This document shows positions 1-7,969 of a stretch of 64,000 nucleotides of DNA, piece after piece (the first letter of the stretch is position 1; each line of letters opens with the position of its first letter). The position numbers were made by a program, and so were the translations under genes. Source of the DNA: Hasllibacter sp963833115. GTDB lineage: Bacteria > Pseudomonadota > Alphaproteobacteria > Rhodobacterales > Rhodobacteraceae. The notes beneath the pieces were generated by a model that saw only the letters and a program-made list of their open reading frames with translations, had not been told where the DNA came from and did not search any database. The DNA lies in the NCBI GenBank assembly GCA_963833115.1, contig CAWHWS010000002.1, forward strand, positions 372,001 to 436,000, written 5' to 3'.

Positions 1-834
1 CGGCACCGGCGCGCCGCCATAGGCCCGGAGCTGCCGCATCGCGCGAACCGCCTCCGCCCCGCCCGCGACGAAGCCGGAGCGCAGCCCCGCCGCGCTCGAC
101 CGCTTGGAGAGGGAATGGAACGCCAGCGCCCGCTCCGGATCGGCCCCGGCGGCGCCCGCGACCTGGAGCAGGCCCGGCGGCGGCGCCCCGTACCAGATCT
201 CCGAATAGCATTCGTCCGCCAGCACCCTGAAATCGTGCCGCTCCGCCAGCGCCAGCAGCTCGCCGAGGTAATCCTCGGACGCCACCGCCCCCTGCGGGTT
301 GGACGGCGAGCAGACATAGGCCAGCGTCACCCGGTCCAGGAGCTCGGGCGCCAGCCCCGCATAGTCCGGGAGCCAGCCCGTGCCTTCGGAGGTGGGCACG
401 AAGACCGGCTCCGCCCCCGCGCCCAGCGCGCCCATGCCGTAGGCCTGATAGAACGGGTTGGGGATCAGGATCGCGGGCCGCCGGCCGCGCTTCTCCTCCG
501 GCGAGAGCGCCATCGCGGCCGAGAACAGCCCCTCGCGCGTGCCGTTCAGGGCCATGATCCGCGAGGTCGGCAGACGCACCCCGTAACGCCGCGCGATCCA
601 GTCCGAGATCGCGCCCAGGAGGTCCGCGTCGCCGTCGTTCTCCGGATAGCCGCCGAAGCCGCCCGCCCGCTCGGCCAGCATCGGGCCGACCCAGCCCGGC
701 AGGCCGTGGCGCGGATCGCCGATGGTCATGGCGACCGGGTCCGCGCCGGGCGCCACGCCGTCCAGCAGCGCCCTCAATCGCGGGAACGCATAGAGCGGCA
801 GATGCGCGAAGCGCTCGGGAAGGGATGGCGGCAT
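1..834 (-). CDS. Class I/II aminotransferase, DapC-like (partial)
   Basis: PLP-dependent aminotransferase of the fold-type I family, most like the succinyldiaminopimelate aminotransferase group that makes lysine/peptidoglycan precursors. The ATG at 834 begins MPPSLPERFAHLPLYAF, a start typical of this family. Motifs seen in order are the G-YP-N-G segment, the substrate-loop SPSNPQG, the ADECY segment that contacts the cofactor, and HSLSKRS with the likely Schiff-base lysine at residue 244. The C-terminal part lies beyond the left edge of the window. The DapC assignment is inferred from overall resemblance; another alpha-amino-acid aminotransferase is possible. Confidence 0.8.
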   Translation of the reverse strand, partial: MPPSLPERFAHLPLYAFPRLRALLDGVAPGADPVAMTIGDPRHGLPGWVGPMLAERAGGFGGYPENDGDADLLGAISDWIARRYGVRLPTSRIMALNGTREGLFSAAMALSPEEKRGRRPAILIPNPFYQAYGMGALGAGAEPVFVPTSEGTGWLPDYAGLAPELLDRVTLAYVCSPSNPQGAVASEDYLGELLALAERHDFRVLADECYSEIWYGAPPPGLLQVAGAAGADPERALAFHSLSKRSSAAGLRSGFVAGGAEAVRAMRQLRAYGGAPVP

Positions 835-958
835 GGCTGCGTCGACCTCGGGTCCCGGGGTCGTGGCGCCCCGCTTCGCCGCACAGGCTATCGCGCGCGC
901 CCCGCCTCGGTCCATCCGGGCGCCCCGCGGCCGCGCCGGCCGTGGCAATCGTGCCGAG

Positions 959-2284
959 TCAGGCCATCGCCGCCTCGATCCCCGCGCCCAGCCGCAGGAG
1001 GCGCGCCTCCCCCCCGGACGGGGCCAGCACCTGCACCCCGCAGGACGGCGCCTCCACCGGCAGCGACAGGCCCGCGCAATCCATCAGGTTGCCGATCCGC
1101 GTGTTGCGCAGCGCCGCGAGGTTCGCCGCAGCATAGGCCGCGCCGTCCGCCAGCAGGTCCGCCACCACCGGCGGCAGGATCGGCGCGCTCGGCGTGATCA
1201 CGGCGTCGAACCCCGCGAACGCGCGGCGCCAGTCCGCCCGCAGGCACTCCAGGGTGCGCCACGCGTCGATGAACGCCGCCGCGGACAGCCCCTCGCCGCC
1301 CCTCATGCGCGCCTCGATCGGGCCCCAGACCGCGCCCGGCATCGCCTCGATCCGCGCGCCCCAGATCGCCCAGGCCTCCCCGGCATAGACCGGCACGGAG
1401 AGCCCCATCGCCTGCGCCGCCGCCGGCAGGTCCACCGTCTCGATGATCGCGCCCTTGGCGCGGAGGCGCGCGCAGGCCGCCTCGAACGCCGCCGCGGGCT
1501 CCGGGGCGAGGTCCTCCATCGCGACGGTGGCGAGCACCGCCAGCCGCGCGCCCGAGACGTCCGCGCCGCGCAGGTCCGGCGCCCGCGCGCCGCCCATCGC
1601 CTCGATCAGGGCGCCCGCGTCCTCCACCCGGCGCACCAGGGCCCCCACCGTGTCGAGCCGCTCGACCAGGGGCACCGCCCCGCGATTGGACAGCGCGCCG
1701 AAGCCGGGCTTGAACCCCACCAGGTCGTTCCAGGCCGCCGGCAGTCGCACCGAGCCGCCCGTGTCCGAGCCGACCGCCGCCGCCGCCAGCCCCGCCGCGA
1801 CCGACGCCGCCGCCCCCGAGGACGAGCCCCCGGGCGCCAGGCCCTCGCCCTGCGCGCCGGGCGCCGTCGCGGTGCTCGGGTTGATCCCCAGCCCCGAGAA
1901 CGCGAGCTCGCTCATGTGGGTCTTGCCCACGCACACCGCGCCCGCCAGCGTCGCGGCCGACAGCACGTCCGCGTCCCGCTCCGGCACGCGCCCGGTCAGG
2001 AGCTTGGAGCCCGCCGCCGTCTCCACGCCGGCGCTGTCGTAGAGGTCCTTCCAGGAGATCGGCACCCCGTCGAGCGGCCCGCGTCGGCGCCCCGCCCTCG
2101 CCCGCTCGGACGCCGCCGCCGCCTCGGCCAGCGCGCGCTCGGGCGTGAGCCGCGCGAAGATACGGCGGCCGTGCGGATGCGCCTCGATCCGCTCGATCGC
2201 GGCCTCCGCGAGGTCCACGGGGTCGACCTCCCCCTCCGCGATCCGCCGGCCGAGCGCCGAGGCGCCGTTCATCAGGTCCGTCAT
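959..2284 (-). CDS. Amidase signature family protein
   Basis: A 441-residue hydrolase of the amidase-signature (GatA/AtzF-like) family. The Ser-cisSer-Lys triad is visible: lysine at residue 79 in ISWKD, the GGSSSG stretch at 152-157 holding the cis-serine, and the nucleophile serine at 178 in DTGGSVR. A longer reading frame extends upstream, but MTDLMNGAS at 2284 aligns with a normal family N-terminus and leaves a 79-bp gap to the divergent ubiH-like gene. No gatB or gatC neighbour is present, so it is more likely a stand-alone amidase (amide, urea-derivative or allophanate type) than the tRNA amidotransferase subunit. Substrate unknown. Confidence 0.85.
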   Translation of the reverse strand: MTDLMNGASALGRRIAEGEVDPVDLAEAAIERIEAHPHGRRIFARLTPERALAEAAAASERARAGRRRGPLDGVPISWKDLYDSAGVETAAGSKLLTGRVPERDADVLSAATLAGAVCVGKTHMSELAFSGLGINPSTATAPGAQGEGLAPGGSSSGAAASVAAGLAAAAVGSDTGGSVRLPAAWNDLVGFKPGFGALSNRGAVPLVERLDTVGALVRRVEDAGALIEAMGGARAPDLRGADVSGARLAVLATVAMEDLAPEPAAAFEAACARLRAKGAIIETVDLPAAAQAMGLSVPVYAGEAWAIWGARIEAMPGAVWGPIEARMRGGEGLSAAAFIDAWRTLECLRADWRRAFAGFDAVITPSAPILPPVVADLLADGAAYAAANLAALRNTRIGNLMDCAGLSLPVEAPSCGVQVLAPSGGEARLLRLGAGIEAAMA

Positions 2285-2363
2285 CGGCGCCCTCCCGTTC
2301 GCCGGCAGGCTAGCGCGCCGGCCGCGGCATGGACAACGCCGCCCGCCGGGGTATCTGCCCCCC

Positions 2364-3587
2364 ATGGCGGCGCACCCCCCCATACCGGACGCGGACGTCC
2401 TCATCGCCGGCGGTGGGCCCGCGGGGCAATGCCTCGCCCTCGCGCTGGCGCAGGCGGGGCTGCGCGCGATCCTCCTCGACCCGGCGGCGGCGGCGGCGGA
2501 CGCGCGGTCCTACTCGCTCAACGTCGCGAGCGTGCGGATGCTCGGCGCCCTCGGCCTCTGGGACGGGCTCGCCCCGGACGCGCAGCCGATCCTCGACATC
2601 CGCGTGAGCGACGGGCGCCGCGGCCGGGGCGCGAGCCCCCTGCACCTGCATTTCGACCATGCCGAGATCGAGGAAGGCCCCATGGGCCACATGGTCGAGG
2701 ACCGGCACCTTCGCCCCGCCCTCTCCGCCGCGCTCGGCGCCGCCGGCGTGGAGCGGCGCGCCGTCTCCGTGACCGCGCAGGCCCCCGGCCCCGCCGGCAT
2801 CGCGGTCACGACCGATGCCGGCACGCTCCACGCCCCCCTCCTCGTCGGCGCGGACGGGCGGGGCGGCGGCACCGCGGCGCGCGCCGGCATCGCCCGCACC
2901 GTCAAGCGCTACGGCCAGACGTCCCTCGTCGCGATGCTCGGCATCGAGCGGGACCATCTCGGCACCGCGCATCAGGTGTTCCTGCCGCCCGGGCCCCTCG
3001 CGCTCCTGCCGATGACCGGGCGCCGCGTCTCGATCGTCTGGACCGAGGCGCAGGAGGAGGCCGCCCGCGTCGCCGCCCTGCCGGACGACGCGTTCCTGGA
3101 CCACCTGCGCCCGCTGGTCGGCGACCTCTACGGCGCGCTGGACCTGCTCGGCGGGCGCCATGCCTACCCCCTCACCCTGGTGCTGGCAGAGCGCCTGGTG
3201 TCCGAGCGCACGGCCCTCCTGGGCGATTCGGCCCATGGCGTGCACCCGATCGCGGGCCAGGGCCTGAACGCCGGGATGAAGGACGCCGCCGCCCTGGCGG
3301 AGACCCTGTCGGACGCCGCCCGCCGCGGCGAGGACATCGGCGCCGCCGCCCCGCTCGCCGCCTATCAGCGCTGGCGCCGCTTCGACGCGGCCAGCCTCGC
3401 CGCGGCGACCGATACGGTGAACCGCCTCTTCTCCAACGACGATCCGCTCCTGCGCGGGCTGCGGCGCCTCGGCCTCGGCGCGGCGAGCCGCCTGCCGGGC
3501 CTCCGGCGAGCGATGATCCGCGAGGCGGCGGGCCTGACCGGCGAGGTCCCGCGCCTCATGCGTGGCCGCGCCCTCGGAGGGGCTTGA
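2364..3587 (+). CDS. ubiH: UbiH/UbiF-family FAD-dependent hydroxylase
   Basis: A 407-residue aromatic-ring monooxygenase of the UbiH/UbiF/VisC group, expected to hydroxylate a ubiquinone precursor at the inner membrane using FAD and NAD(P)H. The N-terminal dinucleotide-binding GGGPAG lies at residues 16-21. The second FAD motif, GDSAHGVHPIAGQG, lies near residue 287 and is diagnostic of this family. The start is the ATG at 2364, directly before MAAHPPIPDADVLIAGG; the frame is open further upstream but that part is antisense to the amidase. Which ring position it hydroxylates cannot be told from sequence alone. Confidence 0.88.
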   Translation: MAAHPPIPDADVLIAGGGPAGQCLALALAQAGLRAILLDPAAAAADARSYSLNVASVRMLGALGLWDGLAPDAQPILDIRVSDGRRGRGASPLHLHFDHAEIEEGPMGHMVEDRHLRPALSAALGAAGVERRAVSVTAQAPGPAGIAVTTDAGTLHAPLLVGADGRGGGTAARAGIARTVKRYGQTSLVAMLGIERDHLGTAHQVFLPPGPLALLPMTGRRVSIVWTEAQEEAARVAALPDDAFLDHLRPLVGDLYGALDLLGGRHAYPLTLVLAERLVSERTALLGDSAHGVHPIAGQGLNAGMKDAAALAETLSDAARRGEDIGAAAPLAAYQRWRRFDAASLAAATDTVNRLFSNDDPLLRGLRRLGLGAASRLPGLRRAMIREAAGLTGEVPRLMRGRALGGA

Positions 3588-3670
3588 GGCGCCGGCCTTA
3601 AGCCTCCCTCAATCCTCCTGCGCCACACAGGCGCCGCGCCGCGTGGACGGCGCCGATGCCGGAGGCGCGC

Positions 3671-4096
3671 ATGACATCCCTCGAGACCGCCCTGCGCCTC
3701 GCCGCCGCGACCGGCGCCGCGCTCCTGGCGCATTGGGCGATCACCCCCGGCCTCCTGCCGGCGCTCGCCGCGCTCGGCGGCACCGCCGCGGCGATGGCGC
3801 TCTGGACGGCGGCGGTCCTCGCGGCGGTGTCCGCGCCCTTCGCGCTGGGCGCGCCGCGCGGCCTGACCGGAATCCTCGGCGCGGCGCTGGCGCTGCGCGG
3901 GGCCGGCGCGGCCGCGCCCCTGATGACGGGCCCCCCCGCGCCGATGGCCGATGCCGGCGCCCTGGTCGCCCCCCTCGCCCTCGCGGCGGCCGGCGCGGCC
4001 CTGCTGCTCTGGGCCACCGCCCCCCGCAGGGCTCAGCCCTCGAGCCGCCGCGCCTCGCTCTCGAGCATGATCGGGATCCCGCCCCGCACCGGATAG
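3671..4096 (+). CDS. Small Ala-rich membrane protein of unknown function
   Basis: A 141-residue hydrophobic protein with about three to four likely membrane segments. The ATG at 3671 has a GGAGG six bases upstream, better than the earlier in-frame ATG at 3656. Its last 64 bases overlap, tail to tail, the end of the Trm112 gene on the other strand, so the last 20 residues (polar, Arg/Ser rich) may be a read-through tail. No family is recognised. In DNA this GC-rich a chance open frame is possible; the ribosome-binding site and the regular hydrophobic pattern argue for a real gene. Confidence 0.5.
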   Translation: MTSLETALRLAAATGAALLAHWAITPGLLPALAALGGTAAAMALWTAAVLAAVSAPFALGAPRGLTGILGAALALRGAGAAAPLMTGPPAPMADAGALVAPLALAAAGAALLLWATAPRRAQPSSRRASLSSMIGIPPRTG

Positions 4097-4245
4097 GCGA
4101 GCCCCGCCTTGCGGGAGACGAGCTCCGAGCGCGCCGCGTCCCAGTCGAGCCGTCCATGCGTCCGGGGACAGATCAAAGCCTCGATCGCCCGCGGATCGAA
4201 CGGCCTCTCCGCCGCCCCGCCCTTGCCCGCCATCTCGTCGCTCAC
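4033..4245 (-). CDS. Trm112 family protein
   Basis: A 70-residue protein of the Trm112 (UPF0434/YcaR-like) family, small zinc-ribbon-like proteins that act as partners of methyltransferases. Seen are the core ALICPRTHGRLDWD and the C-terminal AYPVRGGIPIML, which are characteristic. The start is taken as the GTG at 4245 because it overlaps the stop of the upstream LON-domain gene in a GTGA arrangement, the coupling used repeatedly in this window; an ATG four codons later is an alternative. Only one cysteine of the usual zinc set is evident. Confidence 0.82.
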   Translation of the reverse strand: MSDEMAGKGGAAERPFDPRAIEALICPRTHGRLDWDAARSELVSRKAGLAYPVRGGIPIMLESEARRLEG

Positions 4246-4901
4246 TGCAGCGTCCCCGCCGTCGCGGACCCCTTGGCCAGCGCGAACTCGATCAACGTCA
4301 CCAGCGTCTCGCGCCGCGTCGAGAGGCTCGGCGCCTCCAGCAGGGCCTGCCGGTCCTCCGGCTCGAAGGGGATCATTATCGACAGCGAGTTGATCAGCAG
4401 CTCGTCGCCCGCGTCCTTGAGCTCGCTCCAGTCCGGCGCGAGCCCCTCGGCCGCGAAATGCCGCGCGAGCAGCTTCATGAACGCCGGCCGGTCGAACGCC
4501 TCGTCCACCTCGGTGCGGCCCCGGTCGCGGGCGAACCCCTCCCAGTCCACGTCGCAACGGCGATAGGCGGCGAACCCCTCGACCTCGCGCAGGACGCGGA
4601 ACCGGCTGATCCCCGTCAAGCTGATGAGGTAGCGCCCGTCCTCGGTCTCCGAGAACCCGGTCACGCGCCCGGCGCATCCGATCGCGTGCAGGCGCGCGCC
4701 CCCGGCGGCCGCCCCGCCCGGCACCTCGCGCGGCTGGACCATCCCGATCAGGCGCGCGGGCGATTTCAACGCGTCGTCCAGCATCGCCAGATAGCGCGGC
4801 TCGAAGATGTGGAGCGGCAGCCGCGCCCGCGGCAGGAGGAGCGCGCCAGGCAGCGGGAAGATCGGGATCGTGCGGGGCAGATCGGTCCGATTGGTCATCA
4901 C
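4242..4901 (-). CDS. LON peptidase substrate-binding domain protein
   Basis: A 219-residue protein made only of the LON N-terminal (substrate-binding) domain, with no ATPase or protease domain. Diagnostic segments are IFPLPGALLLPRARLPLHIFE near the N-terminus and the RYLAMLDDAL helix after it. In alphaproteobacteria such free-standing proteins commonly sit beside a thioredoxin and a Trm112 gene, as here. It overlaps the downstream Trm112 gene by four bases. The exact role is unknown; the domain binds unfolded peptides in Lon itself. Confidence 0.88.
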   Translation of the reverse strand: MMTNRTDLPRTIPIFPLPGALLLPRARLPLHIFEPRYLAMLDDALKSPARLIGMVQPREVPGGAAAGGARLHAIGCAGRVTGFSETEDGRYLISLTGISRFRVLREVEGFAAYRRCDVDWEGFARDRGRTEVDEAFDRPAFMKLLARHFAAEGLAPDWSELKDAGDELLINSLSIMIPFEPEDRQALLEAPSLSTRRETLVTLIEFALAKGSATAGTLQ

Positions 4902-4949
4902 GGCGACTTAATGCGCCCGCGCCCCGCATCAATGGGCGCCATGGCCATC

Positions 4950-5912
4950 TCAGGCCAGGATCATCGACCCCAGCCGCCGCCGCCCGCGCAGCGCCACGGG
5001 ATCCTTCGGCCCCGCCGCCTCGAAGATCGTCAGGAGCTGCGCCTTGGCCGCGCCCTCGTTCCAGTCCCGGTCCCGCCGGAACAGCTCCAGGAGGTGGTCC
5101 ACCGCCCCGTCCGCGTCCCCCGACGCCAGGAGCGCGGCCGCGAGGTCGAACCGCGCGCCGTGGTCGCCCGGCTCGGCCTCGACCTGCGCCGCCAGCGCGT
5201 CCACCGGCCCCGCAGCCGCCGCCTGCCGCGCCAGGGCGAGCTGCGCCCGCGCGGCCTCGATCTCGGGGGCGCCCGCGATCTCGGCCGGCACCGCGTCCAG
5301 GAGCTGCTGCGCCACCTCCACCTCGCCGATCGCGAGCTGCGCGCGGATCAGCCCGCCCTGCGCGCCGGCATGCCCCGGCTCCTCGCCCAGGATGCCGGCG
5401 AAGACCTGCGCCGCGTCCGCCGCCGCGCCCTCGGCCAGCATCGCCTCGGCCGCCTCCATCGCCTCGGCGAGACCGCCGGCGCCGGCCATCGACACCAGCC
5501 GCCCGACGAAGGCGTCGATCTCCGAGGCCGGCTGCGCGCCCTGGAACATGTCCGCGATCTGCCCCTGCGCGAACCCGACGACCGTCGGGATCGACTGCAT
5601 CGGCAGGCCCTGCTGCGCGAGCATCTGCACCAGGCGGGGGTTCTGGTCGACGTCGATCTTGACCATCCGCACCGCGCCGCCCGCCTTCTCGACCGCGGCC
5701 TCGAGCGCCGGGCCAAGCGTCTTGCACGGCCCGCACCAGGGCGCCCAGAAGTCCACGATCACCGGCTGCACCTGGCTCGCCTCGATCACGTCCCGCATGA
5801 ACGTGGCCTCGGACCCGTCCGTCACCAGCCCGCTCGCGGGGCCCGCGCCGCTGTCCGCGTTGTTCGCACCGAATTCGAGCATGTCGCCCTCCGAAAGATC
5901 GTTTTCGCGCAT
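4950..5912 (-). CDS. ybbN: YbbN/CnoX-type thioredoxin with TPR-like tail
   Basis: A 320-residue co-chaperone/redox protein: a thioredoxin domain (residues about 35-135) followed by an alanine-rich helical tail of tetratricopeptide-like repeats. The WCGPC redox motif has its two cysteines at residues 60 and 63, and the cis-proline segment SIPTVVGF follows. Length and layout match YbbN (CnoX). It lies 48 bp upstream of the LON-domain gene on the same strand, so the three genes to 4033 probably form one transcription unit. Confidence 0.9.
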   Translation of the reverse strand: MRENDLSEGDMLEFGANNADSGAGPASGLVTDGSEATFMRDVIEASQVQPVIVDFWAPWCGPCKTLGPALEAAVEKAGGAVRMVKIDVDQNPRLVQMLAQQGLPMQSIPTVVGFAQGQIADMFQGAQPASEIDAFVGRLVSMAGAGGLAEAMEAAEAMLAEGAAADAAQVFAGILGEEPGHAGAQGGLIRAQLAIGEVEVAQQLLDAVPAEIAGAPEIEAARAQLALARQAAAAGPVDALAAQVEAEPGDHGARFDLAAALLASGDADGAVDHLLELFRRDRDWNEGAAKAQLLTIFEAAGPKDPVALRGRRRLGSMILA

Positions 5913-5942
5913 ATGGGCGCCCCGGCCCGGCAGATCAAACGA

Positions 5943-6731
5943 CTAGAGGTCGAACGTCGTCAGGACCGGCACGTGGTCGCTCGGCTTCTCCCAGCCGCGG
6001 ATGTCCCGCAGGATGCGGCTCCCCCCCGCCGCGCCGGCGATGTCGGCCGTGGCCCAGACGTGATCGAGCCGCCGCCCCTTGTCCGCCGCGTCCCAGTCGC
6101 GCGCCCGGTAGGACCACCACGAGTAGAGCTTGCCCGCCGGATGGTCCGCCCGCACCGCGTCGACCCAGCCGCCGGCCGCGCGTATCTCCTCCAGGGCCGC
6201 GACCTCCACCGGCGTATGGCTCACGACCTTCAGAAGCTGCCTGTGGCTCCAGACGTCGTCCTCCTGGGGCGCGATGTTGAGATCGCCCACCAGGATCGAG
6301 CGCGCGGGCGGCGCGTCCCGGAACCAGTCCGTTAGCTCGGAGAGGACGTCGAGCTTGTGGCCGAACTTCTCGTTGACCTCCCGGTCGGGCACGTCGCCGC
6401 CCGCCGGCACGTAGAGATTGTGAATCACCACCCCGTTCTCAAGCCGCCCGGCGACATGGCGCGCGTCCTCCCGGCCCGCGAGGGGGCGCGCGCCGGCCTC
6501 CTCCATCGGCAGGCGCGACAGGATCGCGACGCCGTTGTAGCCCTTGAACCCGCGCGCCAGCACGTGCCCGTAGCCCAGCGCCGCGAACCGCTCGAGGGGA
6601 ATCTTCTCGACCGGCGACTTCGTCTCCTGCAGGCACAGGACATCCGGCCCCTCGCGCTCCAGGAGGTCGCAGACCAGCCCCTCGCGCAGGCGCACGGAGT
6701 TGATGTTCCAGGTGGCGACGGTGAACGGCAT
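5943..6731 (-). CDS. xth: Exodeoxyribonuclease III
   Basis: A 262-residue Mg-dependent AP endonuclease/3'-exonuclease of the EEP superfamily for base-excision repair. Seen are the N-terminal ATWNINSVR, the catalytic glutamate in CLQETK, the GDLNIAP motif, and the C-terminal SDHVPVL with the catalytic histidine. Length is normal for XthA. The ATG at 6731 is the first start and directly begins the conserved N-terminus. Confidence 0.92.
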   Translation of the reverse strand: MPFTVATWNINSVRLREGLVCDLLEREGPDVLCLQETKSPVEKIPLERFAALGYGHVLARGFKGYNGVAILSRLPMEEAGARPLAGREDARHVAGRLENGVVIHNLYVPAGGDVPDREVNEKFGHKLDVLSELTDWFRDAPPARSILVGDLNIAPQEDDVWSHRQLLKVVSHTPVEVAALEEIRAAGGWVDAVRADHPAGKLYSWWSYRARDWDAADKGRRLDHVWATADIAGAAGGSRILRDIRGWEKPSDHVPVLTTFDL

Positions 6732-6793
6732 CGGCGGGCTCCTTCGCGGCGGGGCCTAACCCGGCCCGTCCCGCCCGGCCAGCGCCGCCCGGC

Positions 6794-6859
6794 CTACCGG
6801 CGCCGGCGGAACCGCTGGAACAGCTTCCAGATCGCGAAGAGCTTGATCAGGCGGCGCAT
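6794..6859 (-). CDS. 21-residue basic small protein
   Basis: A short frame encoding MRRLIKLFAIWKLFQRFRRRR, a hydrophobic core flanked by clusters of arginine. It is preceded by GGAGG six bases before the ATG, one of the better ribosome-binding sites nearby. It could be a membrane-associated small protein. No family is recognised, and nothing but the ribosome-binding site and amphipathic composition supports it. Confidence 0.4.
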   Translation of the reverse strand: MRRLIKLFAIWKLFQRFRRRR

Positions 6860-6973
6860 GGGGCATCCTCCGGGGCGGGTCGTTGCCGGACCGAACGCCG
6901 ACCCCCCGCCGCCGGTTGCGCGCCACGCGGGGCCCGGCGATCGGGGGGAAAGCGAGACCCCGCGCCCGAGGCG

Positions 6974-7001
6974 AAAAAAGGCCCGAGCCGAGGCCCGGGC
7001 C
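6974..7001 (-). terminator. Rho-independent terminator downstream of the response regulator
   Basis: Read on the minus strand, a near-perfect GC stem (arms 7001-6992 and 6989-6980, one G-T pair) is followed at once by six T residues (6979-6974). It lies about 130 bases past the stop of the CenR-like gene and is well placed to end its transcript. Confidence 0.7.
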
Positions 7002-7026
7002 AAGTCCAACAGGGAGGTGCCGCGAC

Positions 7027-7089
7027 ATGACCCCGTCGCGGCGAAGGGTTGGTGCGCCCATCATCGTCCGGGCGCTGGAACGACTCTAG
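7027..7089 (+). CDS. Possible 20-residue small ORF
   Basis: A short + strand frame (MTPSRRRVGAPIIVRALERL) with a strong GGGAGGT about seven bases before its ATG, in the otherwise empty space between xth and the response regulator gene. It lies beside the hairpin at 6974-7001. It may be a leader peptide or chance; no homology is recognised. Confidence 0.2.
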   Translation: MTPSRRRVGAPIIVRALERL

Positions 7090-7132
7090 GGCGAGAAGAT
7101 TACCGAAGCGTCAACCATGACGGCTGTTGCCC

Positions 7133-7819
7133 TCACGCCACGAGGCGGTAGCCCCCGCTTTCGGTCACGAGGAGCCGCGCGTTGGACGGGTCCGGCTCGA
7201 TCTTCTGCCGCAGGCGGTAGATATGCGTCTCGAGCGTGTGCGTGGTGACGCCCGCGTTGTAGCCCCAGACCTCGTGCAGGAGCGTGTCGCGCGCGACCAC
7301 GCCGTCCTGCGCCCGGTAGAGGAACTTGAGGATCCCCGTCTCCTTCTCCGTCAGGCGCACCTTCCGGTCGTCCTCGGTGATCAGCATCTTCGCCGCCGGC
7401 TTGAACGTGTAGGGCCCGAGCTGAAAGATCGCGTCCTCGGACTGCTCGTGCGTGCGGAGCTGCGCCCGGATACGCGCCAGGAGCACCGGGAACTTGAACG
7501 GCTTGGTCACGTAGTCGTTCGCGCCCGCGTCGAGGCCCAGGATCGTGTCCGCGTCCGAATCGTTGCCCGTGAGCATCATGATCGGGCACTTCACCCCCTG
7601 CCGCCGCATCAGCTTGCACAGCTCGCGCCCGTCCGTGTCCGGCAGGCCCACGTCCAGGATCACCAGGTCGTAGGATTGCTCCTTGGCCTTCTCGATCCCC
7701 TCGGCGCCGGTCCCGGCCTCGAAGGTATCGAAATCCTCGGTCATGATGAGCTGCTCGCTGAGCGCCTCGCGCAGGTCCTCGTCGTCGTCGACCAGGAGTA
7801 TCTTCCTCAGAACCGCCAT
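7133..7819 (-). CDS. cenR: CenR-like OmpR-family response regulator
   Basis: A 228-residue two-component regulator. The receiver domain (1-120) shows acidic DDDED at 11-15, phospho-acceptor Asp56 in ILDVGLP, Thr84 in MLTGND and Lys106 in YVTKPF. A winged-helix DNA-binding domain follows (about 130-228), with the strongly conserved EVWGYNAGVTTHTLETHIYR recognition region. This pattern is what I recall for CenR, the essential cell-envelope regulator of Caulobacter and Rhodobacter. The start is the ATG at 7819 (MAVLRKILLVDDD); open frame upstream is antisense to ribA. No sensor kinase gene is adjacent. Confidence 0.85.
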   Translation of the reverse strand: MAVLRKILLVDDDEDLREALSEQLIMTEDFDTFEAGTGAEGIEKAKEQSYDLVILDVGLPDTDGRELCKLMRRQGVKCPIMMLTGNDSDADTILGLDAGANDYVTKPFKFPVLLARIRAQLRTHEQSEDAIFQLGPYTFKPAAKMLITEDDRKVRLTEKETGILKFLYRAQDGVVARDTLLHEVWGYNAGVTTHTLETHIYRLRQKIEPDPSNARLLVTESGGYRLVA

Positions 7820-7969
7820 CCGCGTCGTCCTCCGCCAAGTCCGCTTTTTCGATACGCTCGGCGCCGCGGGCCGCGCGGGCAACGGTCCGCCCGCCGCCCT
7901 CACGTGGTTGTGCCCGGGGCGGGCCCTATGTTTCATCCGCCCGCCCGCGCCCCGCGGCCCGGTGATGCG

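Noticed and set aside
833..3601. Very long + strand open frame of over 900 codons
   Set aside because: It is antisense to the amidase and out of frame with the ubiH-like gene; its translation is Arg/Pro-rich with no motifs, a typical shadow in high-GC DNA.
7127..7969. Long N-terminal extension of RibA
   Set aside because: The open frame upstream of 7970 is antisense to the CenR-like gene; family alignment begins at MCDDPLAP.
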